A program made the position numbers and the translations under genes. Below are positions 24,940 through 38,900 of a DNA stretch of 64,000 bases, piece by piece. Every line of letters starts with the position of its first letter. The stretch's first letter is position 1. The notes below the pieces were generated by a model. That model was not told the DNA's origin. It did no database searches and worked only from the letters and a program-made list of their open reading frames with translations. The stretch covers positions 15,500,001 through 15,564,000 of the forward strand of contig NC_026657.2 of assembly GCF_000004075.3 (NCBI RefSeq), written 5' to 3'. Source of the DNA: Cucumis sativus. Taxonomy: Eukaryota > Streptophyta > Magnoliopsida > Cucurbitales > Cucurbitaceae.

Positions 24940-26565
24940 TTATTCTTCTGAAACTACAGGCAATCCTTCTTTGAACCAATTGTAGAGACCACCTTCTAAG
25001 TGAAATACGTTGGCGTACCCATTGAGAACCAACAAGTAGGCTGCTATCAGTGACCTGTTAAATGTGGCCAAAGTTAAAACTTGATGCTTAGCATTTTTCT
25101 CTGTAGCAGAGAATAAACAGCTAAACCTCAAACAAGAAATAGAAGGTACTATGTGATTTTGGACACAAATCACATAACTGAGGACAATAATGGAGAAGTT
25201 GAAGAGACAATGGTTGATAGCAAATTCATCTTGCTTACTGATTCTTCATATTCTTAAACTTGTTTTAATCGTTCTACCCGTTGACCGTATGAAGAGGGAT
25301 ATTTGTAGAATGTCAGGGGCATGTAATAAACATATAGGTTACTGTCAAAAGTTTGAGTACCTTGATTGTTGACCTTCTGGAAGATTCTGGGTAGGTTTCA
25401 TTGTTCCACCTGATGAGCATGCTACTATTATTTTGGCATCTTTATCAATTTTAGATTCTACACCTGTAGAAATAGGAAGATAATCAGGCATTCACTTTCG
25501 AGAACAAGAAGTGAAGTGAAGAAGGTGTTCACAAGTAACTTACTTTGCAAGAACTCTGGGTTTTCTTCGGTACCCGAAAAGATGCCAAAAAATGCAAATG
25601 CAGCTCTCCTGGCTATGTCCCATGCTGTCCACTCCTTTATAAGCCTGTAGATTTGCACATTAATGGCACCTGGTGGATGGCCCTATACCAAAACACTTGA
25701 AATAAGATATAAAAATTCATTGATTGTCCACCAGAGTGAGCTTAGTCCAAATCATTGGTTGTTCGGGTCTGGACGAAAAATGCAAATCATCACACATTAA
25801 TCCACTAACCTCTTTGAATTCTGCTTCTGGCCTGACATCAAGAATCACAAAGTTGTTTTCCTTTTGAAGGCGCAGAGCTTCATTAGCATCCACACTCCTT
25901 ACCTGCAGTGAAGATCTCAAGGGTGAGAGTCTTAATTCTCATGTTCTGTTCAGCATCATTACTTGTTTTGAACTAAAACCAATTCCTACTCATTATGCTT
26001 TTAAGTTTTAGAACTTCATTTCACAAAACTCCAGCCTTTGTTATGGACCAAAATTTAACCTTTCCGATATACTTTGGATGCATTTTATGACGAAAACAAG
26101 TGCGATGTGTTTGCCTGTAGTTTTAGATTAATAAAACTGACCACTCATCCAATATACACTGAAGTTGTAGGTAGAGAGTCAGACCCTTTTCTGCAGCAGA
26201 AGTTCCCTCTTCACCTTCCAATCCTCTTCAGCTGAATTCTCCAAATAGACGAGAATAAACCCAGCTTTGTATTAATAAATTAAAACTAAAAAGATTGAAA
26301 TTTCTACCTGAAACCTGTTAAAATATTAGATTAACGAGAAGAGAATACCTGGTGTTTTTGCTTGTTTTGTTGCTGCCCCAAGAATTATCAAACTCCTTGG
26401 GTTGGACTGAGAGGAAAATTTTTGGTTTCCATATCTGATTGATCTGACTGTGAAGCAATAGGAACTTGGGTCATATACAACTTTTGAGGAGAATACAAGA
26501 GGTGAGAATTGGACAACTGGATGTAAAGAAGATGAAGTTAGGGGTAGTGAGGCAAAAGCAGCCAT
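24940..26565 (-). CDS. STR14: Chloroplast rhodanese-like domain protein (STR14-like)
   Basis: Six minus-strand exons (26565-26349, 26231-26185, 25902-25810, 25682-25544, 25463-25361, 25054-24940) give 237 aa. The first ~70 residues are Ser/Thr-rich with few acidic residues, as in a plastid transit peptide. The rhodanese fold runs from about residue 89 (VRSVDANEALRLQKENNF, VILDVRPEAEF) to the end. The active-site position is Cys181 in IVACSSGGTMKP. The insert WTAWDIARRAAFAFFGIFSG and the block NLPEGQQSRSLIAAYLL match what I recall of Arabidopsis STR14 (At4g27700); the symbol rests on memory, without alignment. Rhodaneses move sulfane sulfur through a cysteine persulfide; the substrate of this subgroup is unknown to me. 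Confidence 0.88.
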
Positions 26566-27445
26566 CTTTTAGAGCTTCCTCCAGTGAAACCAGGTAAAAG
26601 AAAATGTCCGACATATGATGTCTAAGCTTTTATATAGTTGTATTCTGCCACCTGTTTAACATTGCTAGATATTTGAGAGCTTGTGGGAAAATGAGTGGGG
26701 ATTTAGATTTCTCATAATCTGAGTTTGTGGTGGATATTTTATCTAAGCCATTTCATTGTAGATTTCCTTCATCCTCAACTTTTCGGCTTTATTGCAAGTT
26801 CTAGCAACTATATTGAATATTTTTGAGCTGTTTTGTAATTTACTTAAAGACCCTCGGTAGTAGTTTGAGAAGACACTAAACAGAAGGCCATATTTGTCTT
26901 TCCAAAAGAAAATCAGTTTGTAATGAATGATCTTCAATGCATTTACCACAACTTGCCCATAGTAAAGGTTTCACTCATATATATTATATTTGGCTGTCTT
27001 CTACAGAAATTAACTGATAATCTTGAAAAGTCAAGAAGATAGTCTTATTTGACCCTATAAGATGTCTAAGGAGGAACTTGCCAAAGTCATTTGTCTTCAC
27101 TGAGCATCCAACAAGTCTAGATGAGAAGGAAAAAACATCACCACCCTTACAAGCCAGAGGGAAGACCTTTTTTTTTATAATTATTATTACTACTTTTGCT
27201 TGCAGATTTTGCAGCTTTTTTATGATTCTAAAGATAAGGGTAGGTTAAGGCCTTCGTCTTTGTCGAATATGCAGTTTCAGACTTCGAGGTCTCAAAACAA
27301 AGTGTATGAAGAAGATAAATTTATTTATGGCATTTCAAAAGAACATGAGATGTATATTCTACATTTGCCACAATTCAATGTCAACGTAAACAAATATAAA
27401 TATTATACATAAAATTCACATAATTTTTGCTGACTTAAGGAAGCT
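26566..27445. other. Intergenic region, no gene recognised
   Basis: It covers the rhodanese promoter side and the 3' flank of the F-box gene. Short frames at 26743-26949 and 27200-27412 have no motifs. A TATATATTATAT stretch lies near 26979. Nothing else is supported. Confidence 0.55.
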
Positions 27446-29563
27446 TCACAGAGACCTGCTACGCTTTGCATCTGTGGAAGCAACTTCCAAGTCTCCAATG
27501 AAGAAAAGGATCCTGTCCAGAATTCCTCGACAGGATTTGTCTTCTTCGAGAAGTCCTTCTGATAGGAACTCTCTTTTCGAACTCAAAGGAAGAAAACTGG
27601 TCTGTCCATTCTTTTGTCTTCTTGAACCTAGGTGCCTCTGGATTTCACCTTGGTGAATGAGATAGTAGTCATTCCCTTCTCGGATAATTCTTAGGCCCCT
27701 GGTTACAGTTGCCATGTCATATGGGGCACAGATAAACATATACTTTAATCATAAATTATGATTCAAATCTCTATTCTAATTTTAGTATTATAAAACATGG
27801 ATTTTCTTGTGAAACATTAACCCAGAAGACACAATATTTAAGCTAACGCTAACAGGTTGCTTCAAAACATTAGCCTTTTGGTAAATTTTAACAAATACGT
27901 TGCTTCAAAACTTGCATTGTATAAGATCTCAAATTATAACCAATCAAAGAATTAAGAAATCATAATGGATGTGTTTGCAACCAGAAATGTCTAGCACTGA
28001 AGTAGGTCTCCAGTAATAAGAAGAAGAATACGACTCACAGTCCAAATCGATCACATCGATCTTGCACCTCATATGAATCCTTCCATGACTTTGAACCAAT
28101 TGGGTGATAAAATGCAGCATGGTCTTCTCCCCACCTCTCCTTGAATAAATTTGACCACAAGATATTGTCTGAAGCTAAGGAGTTCCACTTCCTGCAAACT
28201 TCAAGCAGCAGGTTGCTGTGTTAATAGCTAAAGGTAAATTGAAACAATAAATCAACAGACAATCGGGATCAACTGTTGAGGAAATTCAAGAGACAATTCA
28301 GTTTTCATTCCTGTAATTTATTTATTCATCTATTCATCTTGGTCCCCGTGTTGCCGTTCAATAGCATCATAAACTTCCTCTTAGAAATTCAATTCTACTT
28401 TTAGTTGGTTCACTGTCAAAAGTTCAATGGTCCTATTAATAGAGAGTAACAACCAAAGGTAAAGGACGTTCCTCATTATCATGTCTCTCTACTCTCCGAA
28501 GAACCTCTTTACTTCTTATAGGTTGAAGGGGAAGGGCATCTTTAACTAAGGGATATCCCATCTGGGTTAGAAAGAGGACTTCCTTTCTCATCTAGGGATC
28601 AATTAGAAACCTTGGTACATCATTGCTACCAATCAAAATACGACCTTCCTATGTTATCATTGCAACCTATATACCATCTGAAGTATTAAATGAAGGAGTG
28701 AAGTATCAAATGAAAGAGTGGGGTTGGGGAGTTCAATTAGGAACTTTGGTATATCATTGCTACCACCCAAAATACAACCTTTCTATTTTATCGTTGCTAC
28801 CAATATACACAAGTGAAGCATTAGATAATAGTGGGGACGGGGGGTTCAGTTAGGAACTTTGCCATATCAATGCTACCGATCAAAATACAACCTTCCAACC
28901 ATTAGATTGGGGGGATGTCAAACCCCCTAGATGATCTCTCTAAAATTTTATCAGATCTAGGCAAAAGTTCCATAACAGATGATACACACGATCGTTTCTG
29001 TCTATTAAGTTCCAATGATATTGGATGTGATTTAAGTTAGGAGGGTTTATGAGTTCTAAACAAGACATTCTCCATAAAACTTGTTGAAAACTGGTTTCCC
29101 CATGCCAAGCATTCTAACTTCCACAAATACCTTCAAGATATTTTAATCTAAATATAAATTCAGGGGATAACTCAAGTAATGAGCAAGAGACCAAGGGAAA
29201 CATATGTATAGGTTACAAAAAAATTAAACCAGGAAATTAATATATTCTGTTCATAGGATCAATATCCTATGAACAGAAGAATGTTAAATTCAACACAAAT
29301 TAGCAAGAATACACAATGAATTAATAGCAGAATTGTGAACACAGAAACAGATCTTTGTATCAAAAACTAAGAAAAACATCAATCAGAAAGGCAGGACCTC
29401 ATAAACCATCAAATTCAAGAATAATTACCCATGTAATTCAAGAAAGAAAAAAGAATTTTAATTCAAAGAAAACATCTTGCTGACCTTGAAGTGCGGTTGC
29501 AAGGTTCTGGGAATCCAAGAAACAGAAAATCTTGAAGCAGATTTCGGTTGGCAATTTTTCCAT
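27446..29563 (-). CDS. Small F-box protein
   Basis: Three minus-strand exons (29563-29485, 28198-28039, 27698-27446) give 163 aa with exact phase. The N-terminus MEKLPTEICFKIFCFLDSQN, continuing to TALQVCRKWNSLASDNILW, is an F-box; such proteins dock on SKP1 and bring substrates to an SCF ubiquitin ligase. After it come FKERWGEDHAAFY, KSWKDSYEVQDRCDR and GLRIIREGNDYYLIHQGEI, then the end ILFFIGDLEVASTDAKRSRSL. No Kelch, LRR, WD40 or FBA repeat follows, so the substrate-binding part is this short unnamed C-terminal region. The F-box is split across intron 1 (1.3 kb), so the first exon is only 26 codons and easily missed. The subfamily is not named here. Confidence 0.85.
28602..28915. repeat. 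Diverged three-copy tandem repeat in the F-box intron
   Basis: Copies start at about 28602, 28737 and 28850 with TTAG(G)AAC-TT-GG/CC-ATATC, then ATTGCTACC and CAAAATAC-ACCTT. Spacing is 135 and 113 bp. The third copy is partial. Divergence suggests an old local duplication. Confidence 0.7.
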
Positions 29564-32500
29564 GTGAAGGTGGATCAGAAATGATCAGCAAATTCCTGTC
29601 CAACGAAACAAAGAATTGTGGAGAAAATTGGGAAGAAAAGAGAAAGAGAGGAAGAAATTTGAAGTGTTGTTTTGGGTTATGGATACATACAGTCTTCGTC
29701 TTCAAGCTGATTGATTTACATTTTCTCTACTTTTGAACGGATGAAGATAATTGTAATAAAGAAGAACATCAAAAAGGCCATTTTCAATTGGTGTTTCTTG
29801 AGAGTATACAAAACTAACATACTCGCCCTTTTGTTTTCTTCTATTCTTCTTTTAGATTTTGACACGTGTATGCATCTCAAATTAATTTAATATTTTATCA
29901 TAATAAATACTATTTAGAAATACTTTTTTTTTTTTTTATTATTATTATGTTTTAATGTAAACAACTATTATTATAATCCAGATTAAAATAATCTACCATA
30001 TATCTCTATACAAACTAATATAATTGAATTGTAGTAACCTATAACTGTAATACAGTTTGCCCCAATCGCCCTCTTGCTATATACAAAAGATTAAAATAGC
30101 ACTACAATTAATCTATATAACTTGACTTAAATAGTTTTAAGTATTTGAAGAGAAATATAAAATAGGAATTAGGAAATGGTATAAGGGTCTAGTTCAACAA
30201 TATGTTTGCATTAGATCAATTGGTTTCATTTTTATAATCTAAATCACGTTGGTGCACAAAAAAAGATACACCACATTGTTGTGTTATTGAATAAGTGTAA
30301 TGAGGCAAAGAGTGTGATTTTTTGTTAGAACACATCTCTAATATTAGGTTGTGATATTTAGTATGCATGATTTAAATTACACTTATATACGAAAGAACAT
30401 GTCGCTTCTTCATCTAACCACTTAACTTAAATAATTGAAACGAGGCAAAAAGATGTGATTATTTGCTCAAACATGTTATCACTCTGCAGACAAATACAAA
30501 GTACAAAAACTATAAAAGTTAGATAGAGCAATGAGGTTTAAACAGAGAGGAGAGAAAGGGAAAATGGAGGAGGAAAAAGAAAAAAAAAACTACTAACCTA
30601 AAAACCAATGTAAAATCAGCTTTAATTTCTATCTATACTCAAAAATTTCAAAATTAGTATAAATTAATGTAAATAAATTTAGATGTATCTCTCTTTTATA
30701 ATATATGATTTGATTTAATTATAGGAATAGTTTGTTGTTGAATTTGAATATTGGCATTGTAGGGTAATTGAAAACAATATTATTACCGCATGTGGATGTG
30801 TGTCTTCACCATATTAAGTGTACAATGGGTGAATAGAGTCATGCGTCTTTAAAAATTGGATATGAGCAGAGCGTGCGATAGAGTTAAAAGGAACAGTCTT
30901 TATTGAACGATGGATAGATTGACGATTGATAAACCTTATTTGTAAGCGTATTGAATCCATTTCCTTCCAAATTCTAATTAATGAAGGCTAAAAAACTTTT
31001 AAGACTTCTATAAAGCTATATAACAGTCATTGTTATGTTTTATAATTACTACAGTAATGTTAGGATTTGAATTTCAAATTTTGTTAGAGAATGGAACAAT
31101 GGGCAGTTAACCATTCCCTTTATACTGAAAAAAATTGAATGGAACAATCTCTCTACATCCAAATTATCTATAGTACCCTATATGAAATTTAACTGTTTAA
31201 TTAAAGATTTTAAATATTAGTTATTTAATGTAACTGTTCAAGAAAGGGAAAAAAAAAAACCCTTGATAGCATAAAGTAAATGAAAATCATCATGAGGATG
31301 AAAAATGAAAAAGTGAGCAAGGATAAGGACGAAGATAGAGAACCATTCCGAACCTCATGAACATCTCTAGCTATAAGCCACAATAGAGGCCCATGTGTTG
31401 TTGTACTTCCACTTTCTCTCCTAACTCAGCCATAAGAAGATGTTGAATCATGAACAGAACTGGAAAATGTGGTAGTTCCCATCTTACATCATAAAAGCCT
31501 GTGCTGCACTTCATCCATAAAGATCAAAAGTTATATCACCAGGCTCCATCCCTGGCCCTCAAGAAATTGAAGATGCCTCAAACTTAAAATGTTGGTTTCT
31601 TCTGAATTTCAGAGTACACCATTTTGCTGTCGACTAAGTCTCATCCATTTCTGCACCACCAGATACCTTATTCCATAGCCAAGAGAGAAAAAAGAAAGGT
31701 CTAACCCACCAACTAAGATACTAGAGACTTAAAAAAGGAGCAGTTTGGTTGGTGAAACCCTTGATCTTTTCAATCATTCATAAGTATAATGGGGCACACG
31801 AATCAAGAAACCCAAAGGAGAAAAGTCGAGATAATATTCGTTTTCTGTTAAGCATTCTTTAGCCAACTCCATAGTAAAGGAATTGCATATATAGAATCTT
31901 CGTATGAATGCAGAGAAAGAACACTTAGAATATGAGACTGAAAAATGTCATCAATCCTGGAGCATTCGGAGGTAAAAAAAACGACCAATAATACTGATCC
32001 AAGCTGCAAGGAACCATGAAACATCTCAAATACGAATTCTCTAATTTACAGCATTTGGTAGACCCAGGAACAAGGGGTTTCAAATAAGTTTTCTTACCAT
32101 GCCGATATAGGAAGAATTTGGTCTTTTTCCACATCGCAGTTAACAAAACTCTTCTCAAATAACATGCACAACTTCGGAACATAGTTATAAATTTAAAACT
32201 GAAGTAAACACAACAATGAAATATTAATCTTATAATATACCTTTTTTTAACCCCAAAACTCACGTCTGGATATTGTCGGATCAAAATTCTCGCTAGCCGA
32301 AAATAATGAGCAAATGAAAAATTTATCCCACAGCACAGCTCAACAACACGTTCATAGCAAGACGTATAAAAACAGTGAGATTGTAAACATAAAAGAACGC
32401 TCCAAATCACCAGATTTCATCACAAATTAGTGTTTACGAATTTGGTCGGCCCTAACTAATACGCTCCAGTTTTTGATATCCGACTGTCACATTGCCTCAA

Positions 32501-32666
32501 ATTCATTACTTCACCGTATGCGCAAATCCTACACAAGATTCGTCCACGATTTAGCGTGATTCAGCGTTCAAATGAACTTTTCGTTGGAGTTTACCATGTG
32601 GCAAAGAAAATAATTGGTCGAGTGGGTTGAAGAGGGCATTTTTTATCACCTGTGAAATCGCATAAT
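29564..32666. other. F-box 5' flank, AT-rich intergenic sequence and NSR 3' flank
   Basis: About 29564-29780 is the F-box 5' leader. From 29.8 to 31.2 kb the sequence is AT-rich with no gene. From about 31.3 to 32.66 kb it is richer in mixed sequence and is probably the 3' UTR region of the NSR gene, possibly with UTR introns. The 161-codon frame at 31925-32410 (-) is Cys/Phe-rich without motifs and is not called. Confidence 0.5.
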
Positions 32667-35600
32667 TCAACGCTTTCCACGATGCCCGCCACCTGACCTT
32701 GCACCAGGAAAGCGAGCAAATTGCAACCTTAAATTGACCGAGTCGCGGTCAAACTCATCGAATTTATAACCTGCAAAATCGAGCTCTGACTAATATATCT
32801 AGTAGCTACGTGTAGAACGACGAGGTAGGGAAAGAACAGATATCGAATGCAAGTCGTGTAAAATGATTTGAATCATAAATAGTCTAATATTCACCTTTAT
32901 GATTTATTATAATCAACTCTACTACGTAATTCAAAAGGGCATATCACAAAGGACTTTATTACACGCTTGGACGTATGATCTCATGGTTGAGTTCAGCAAT
33001 CATGATTTAGTCTTTCTAACAATTGATGCGCACGAACCCCAATCCAAGTAAACATTTTGACGCTAAGATTACGGATGTAGAATGTTCGATCAAAAGACCA
33101 TAGAGATAATAATCAAATAAAACTATTAAACAAAATTTATCATTACCAGAACCCGCAACCCCGTGCGAATCAAGACAATAGCTAAACTTCGAAACCAATC
33201 CACCTTAAATGTAATAAGCTTCACATCTGCTGAACTGAAATTAAACATGAGGTACTGGACTGAATAATCTATGACACCAAGTACACAACTAACCAGATTT
33301 CCTACTGGCCGAATGCAGGATAGGATCGAAACTCAAATTCTTCAAGCCACACAACTTGGAATCTAAGAGCCCTATGAGTTATGATACACATGCAAACACA
33401 ATCCCACCTTGGAGAGGAGAGAGCCATACAATACACATGAGAAATACATCCCCAACAATGAAGGGATGATTTAATATGGCCGTCACATATGTTATATGAA
33501 CTGTCAAATGCATGAGATTAAAAGACGTGTTTTAACCAAGCACCCAATATGAAATGTGGCAGCCACTTTAGATAAATTTCCCATTTGACATCAATACTGT
33601 TATTGATGTCGATAAAAGGATACGTAACCTATGAATTGTTTCCCTGTACACCACTCTTTTAAAACTGGAGCTTTCAACTTAATCTCATATTCAATATGGC
33701 AGGAAACTAGAGCGAGACTAATAGTCAAATGCCAATAATAATGCCTATACCCTTTAACAAGCCCACCAAAACAGCCTAGCTTCCTTAGCTCCTACAAAAA
33801 ATATCTACCAATTACATTGTTGAATCGTATGTGCTCATGCAGTCGCACCTTTATTTCCATATTCGGCGTGTGGCTGCATGAGTAATGAAGGAGGTTGAGT
33901 TGTACTAACTAAAAATAAACTGATTCCACACTGCTGTTCAGCTACCCTGCATTTTGTTTTTTACTTTTGACTTAACTATCTCAAACAACTAATAAAGACA
34001 TATAAAGAGAGATTTACCCATGTTTGGGTAAAGACACGAAAAGAAGGACATCACGAATTACGCAAAAGGAAGATGAGTAGACAACTTTTCCGTCAAGACA
34101 AGCCAAAATAAATATATAAATTGAAGGCACAAATTCTCCAATAGTGACCTCTGTCAGGAGACAAAAAAAAATGCAAATGTTTAACAGCCAGAAAACAAGG
34201 GCAGAGAAATTAATGATTAAAGCAGATGCAAGCACACCTTGTAAGGCATCCATGGCCGTGGCTGCATGGGCAGGACTCACAAAATCTACAAAACCAAGCA
34301 CCACTGGATCTCTTCCAGCCTGCACAAATTAGGTAAAGAAAATCCACTTTTTAGTTAATGGTGTCCCATATTGAATGTAAACAAAGTTTATGAACTTGAA
34401 CAAGTCAACTTACACTTCTGGATTCCTTGTTAACAAGTCTCACTTCTTTGTAGCCAACAAAAGGACGAAATATGTCTATAGGTGGATGTGAAGGAGACAA
34501 GATTACAATATAAGAATTCCTTTAACAATACAAGGATGGGAAATGGGAAAAATTTTAAAGGATACGAGCTACTTCACGCCGGGTACAGCTGGAAGGCAAG
34601 CCTTCCACAAATAGTGTATTAGAAGCATCAGGTGGCAGGGGCATATTAGGCCTCCCACCTCCAAAGCTCGTACTTCTATCATTAACATTTGCCCCTGAAA
34701 CCACCCCCCCAAGCCCCAAGATAGGTGGATCATTCATCGGATGACCAGGAACGCCCCCACCAACAGGTCTAGCAGACTGTCCACCATAAGATGAAATTTG
34801 CTGGAAAAAAAAAAGGTTGCCTGGTTGATTAGAATGAACTTGAATGAGAAAACATATAGAAAACAGAATTGAACCTTCAAAATGAAACAAGTACCGAGGT
34901 GCGTAGGTAACGTTCATAGGACTCATTGATAGAGTCAACACTTTTAATTCCTTGGAGAACAGGCCTATCATCTTGACGAGGATAATAGTTGGGCAGCTCG
35001 TGAAGACCAGAGGTATCTACAAGCCATTGAACATGAATTATGTGCCAAATAAATAAAAGAAAATGAAACAAGTGATTACAAAGGAGGTTCACAAAGAATT
35101 ACCTCACTTCAATCAACGGGAAATCATAACTTAAAAAGGTAAAACTACTAATTCAAGAAGCCACAAAAATCACGTGAACATTAATATACTAAACTTTCAG
35201 TTATGAAGATCAAAAGTCCACCATTTTAACTTCAAGATTTTATGAATTGGTTCATTTCTGGAAAGATACTTAAAAAGTGTTGCACTCCGTATAGAAACCA
35301 CAAAATTGAAATTGTTGATAAATACGCATTCCTTTTGTGGCATATTTCTGAAGCCTTAAAACCAAAAAGCCACAAGCAAGAACTCAATTATATAAAAACG
35401 GATAACTTCAAAATCGCATTAGGAACACCCACTGGCCATTCGAATCCTAAGACTCCTGAAAACCAATAAGTTTGGCTATTTGACTTCAGGAGATCCTATG
35501 TTCCACAAAACGTGATCAGCAAATCAGTAAAATTTCGATATACGGAGCAAGAAAATATGCTGAAGGATTAAAGCATCATACACAAATCACACTAAACGAC

Positions 35601-35969
35601 GAAGAGGGGTGGTGTATAACAATACACAAAGAACCATTCTGAGAATTTCCAAACAAATCAACAGTTAAAGGATGAAGACAAGACATAAAAAGTAAACCCA
35701 TCTCAAAAGACTACGGTTTTCTAACAATCCCATCTAACCCTAAGAGTTGGTAAAAACCAAAGATTGTACAATTCAGCAACTGGGGATTCAAGAAAATCCT
35801 CAAATTCAGTCACCTTAAGAAAACCCTAATTCCAAATGTAGGAAACAAAACGGGGGGGAAAAAAGAGGGGTATACCGTAATCGACGCGAGGGCGCTTGCC
35901 GACGACGGGCGGAACCGAGGACGGAGGCTGCTGCTGAGAGTCGGTATACCTCCAATAAGCGTCCGACAT
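32667..35969 (-). CDS. NSR: Nuclear speckle RNA-binding protein (RRM, NSRa/NSRb-like)
   Basis: Six minus-strand exons (35969-35876, 35016-34895, 34800-34566, 34475-34414, 34319-34238, 32770-32667) give 232 aa. The N-terminus MSDAYWRYTDSQQQ with GKRPRVDYG, the Gly/Pro-rich middle and the single RRM (about 133-222) match plant NSR proteins. RNP2 is LFVEGL and the RNP1-like strand is PVVLGFVDF; the domain ends RLQFARFPGARSGG and a basic HRGKR tail. In Arabidopsis, NSRs sit in nuclear speckles, change alternative splicing and bind the lncRNA ASCO in auxin-driven lateral rooting; the role here is inferred from that. The last exon is only 104 nt and lies behind a 1.47-kb intron. Paralogue a or b is not resolved. 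Confidence 0.92.
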
Positions 35970-38900
35970 ACTCCTACAAAAAAGGCGATGAATTTTAGGA
36001 TGAAACAGGGACTGGCTACAATGTGGAACGTAGGTGAGTTCGGTTGGGTGAATTTTGATTACAATTTGAGGGGACGATCTATGATATCTATAATATATAA
36101 TTTTCTTTTCTCTCACGATTTCTTGCAAAGTTCATAACAACAACACACATCACAACATAATCCAACACTGCCGCCTCCTCTGTCTTATAATTTTGTATAT
36201 CAAATTCAATAATTTGGGTATGAAGCTTATGAATAATACTTAGAAATTGTTTTTTTTTCCTTGCGCCATTATTATGAATAATATTAAAATTTTCATTTTT
36301 GTGTTCATTTTGTGATTGATATTGATGGAACAATCCCCGTATTTATGAAAAAGTCATTGGATTAACGACTTCTTTAAATCATAACTGGTTCCTTCCTTTG
36401 ATAGACCATATAGATGGAAATCGTAAACCTAGTCTACGATTTAGACACCTATTTTTGTTTATAAAAAAATCATTTTCACTATTTTTTTTCATTAATTTAT
36501 TAAAATAATAATATTTTTAAATAAAATGAATCAAACAGAAGTGTTGTGATAGATATGAAAGAAAACCCAAGGGGTAAAACAAAAGAACCACAACCAAGTT
36601 CTTCTTCAAGGAAAGGAAGGAGATGGAACAATAACAAAACAAGGCCTTGAAACTATCTGGAAGACAGGCAATCCCATTCGTTGAGTACACCAATTTCCTC
36701 CATAAGGCAACTAAGCTCATTCATCACCACTCTCTCACATCTGACAAGAATAGAAGACGAAGAAGTCACACACAATCCCAATTCCCACTCATCCATCCAT
36801 CTCCCAACAAGCACGACTCAAAGGCTTTCCATCCAATGCAAGATACACACATCAACAGACCTTCATCCTATGTAACAGAGTTTTCCAACCAGGGGCAAAA
36901 CCACAAGATTTCAATAAGTTTCACGTATCCCATAGAAGGACGGTAGCACTCATCCAATCCAAGCCAAATAGCTCCTTCGAAATCCTCATCCCAACAATCG
37001 ACCAAACTTCAGTGCTCTCTAAAACCACCAAATAACCTTGTATAAGAAAGGAAACAAAGAGAACCAAATGCCATCAAAACAAAAAGGGCCAAACAAAGCT
37101 GAACAAAACTATGCTAAACATATTTCAAAACAAAATTAAATAAACAACTCTTATTCTATCTCTAATTTTGGTCATAGAAACGAGTGATTGTCATAAAGGT
37201 ATTCAGGTATTCACTATTTCAAAGTTGAATATAGTTATGTAGACGAGCAAAAAGCGTTTGTGATGTCAAAGACATCCTTTAAATGATTCATTATTTGTAT
37301 GAGACAAAGATGTGGTAAGTTGTTTTATGAATTTACTTGAAGATAAAAGCAAATTTCCTTTTTCATCTTAAACCTATAGCATATTTTCCTACCAAATTAT
37401 TTATTTATTTATTATCTTGTAACGTAGAGAGTTCACGTTATTAATTATTATAAGAAAATTGTAACAAAATTAATAAAAATATTTATAACTTATAGAAAAA
37501 TCAAGGTAATAGATTTGTCTTTTGGTGGTTTTTCTCCCTCGAGTGTAAATGATTTGTTGGTTTTGTATTATTATTTTTTTAAAAAAAATCTTAATTATAT
37601 TTATTAATAATTTGATGTAATTTTCCTATTTTTTTCATTATATTTTTTTTTCTAAAAACATATTAAATAAAGGTATTTTTATCATTAACTAAGCTTTATA
37701 ATGTGACACACATTAGGGTTTTGGGAGGCAGTTACAGAACATTTTTAAAGTTCGAGCATAATTTTGTTTTTTAAGTAAAAATCTTTGGTAGATGATAAAA
37801 CTCCATCGATCATTATCTTACTCATGAAGTATACGAACTAAGAAACTAATTATCTTTTATTTTATGAGTCTCGATCGAAAGACAATACTATTCTAATTCT
37901 TTCATGTAAATCGACATCAACTATACATTAGATAATTATTCTCGAGGTCGTATTTTTTTCAATTTTGGTTCATTGCACCAACGAGCTAGAAGCCTAGTTA
38001 AATTAACGAGAACCTTCCCAATTTGTGAGGAGGGAATCTTTTTCAAGTTTTGTGAAGTATTGGGAATTTCATTGACAAGTTGAGAGGGAAGGTGGAAGAA
38101 AAATCACATTGAAAATACATTCCACCAACCAAAATTTGACATGGAATTAATCAATTATAGCTTAGGGCTTTTCCATTCTCAACCCAAATCAAAGCATATA
38201 TGCATTTGTTGCTCTATAAATCTTCTTGTCTTTTGTTATTGGTACCTTTTTACATAAAAGTTATGCTATCACATTAATTAAATCAAATCTTGTGGCAGTG
38301 TTTGTCTTTTTATTTTTTAAAGGATAAATAAAATCATCTTTATGAAAAGTAATGATTATCATGAGGGTAACCATAGAGGACAAAGAAATTGTTTAGGCAC
38401 ATTATCAAGTCTAAGCTTGAGGTATTTAATTAATGAAGTAATTTAAGAGTGATAAAAAGAAGAAACATTTTTTTTTAAAAGAAAATGTATTTTTTGAATT
38501 TAATCACTAAATATATAAAATACTAAATCTTTTAAATGTGTTATATTATGAGTACTTCTTAAAAAAATATTAGTTAAAAATAGTATCTTTCAAATTATTT
38601 AAGAAAATATGGTTCTCTTTTTTGTCTTTTAGTAAAATACGTTGATTAAGAATGCACACAAATTAAAAATTGCACCAATTGTAAAATGCAACGAGTGAAG
38701 TTTGATTCGAATTAAAATTTAACGAATATGCTTTTAATTCCAAAAAAAAAAAAAACCTTCAACATGAGAGCTTGAGGAAAAACAAACATTATTTTATGCG
38801 TAACTAAAAGTATAATTTCTCGTAGTTTTGTTCTATAACTAAAAATTAATCCATTAATTTTGTCCGAACTTACAAATTTTGACAAAATTTTAACGCAAAT

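Noticed and set aside
31925-32410. 161-codon Cys/Phe-rich minus-strand frame downstream of NSR
   Set aside because: No domain, repeat or signal supports it; probably chance in the NSR 3' region. Conservation in relatives would change this view.
36517-37130. Possible decayed LINE or LTR piece
   Set aside because: Composition differs from its surroundings, but neither strand shows a recognisable protein patch, tail or terminal repeat.
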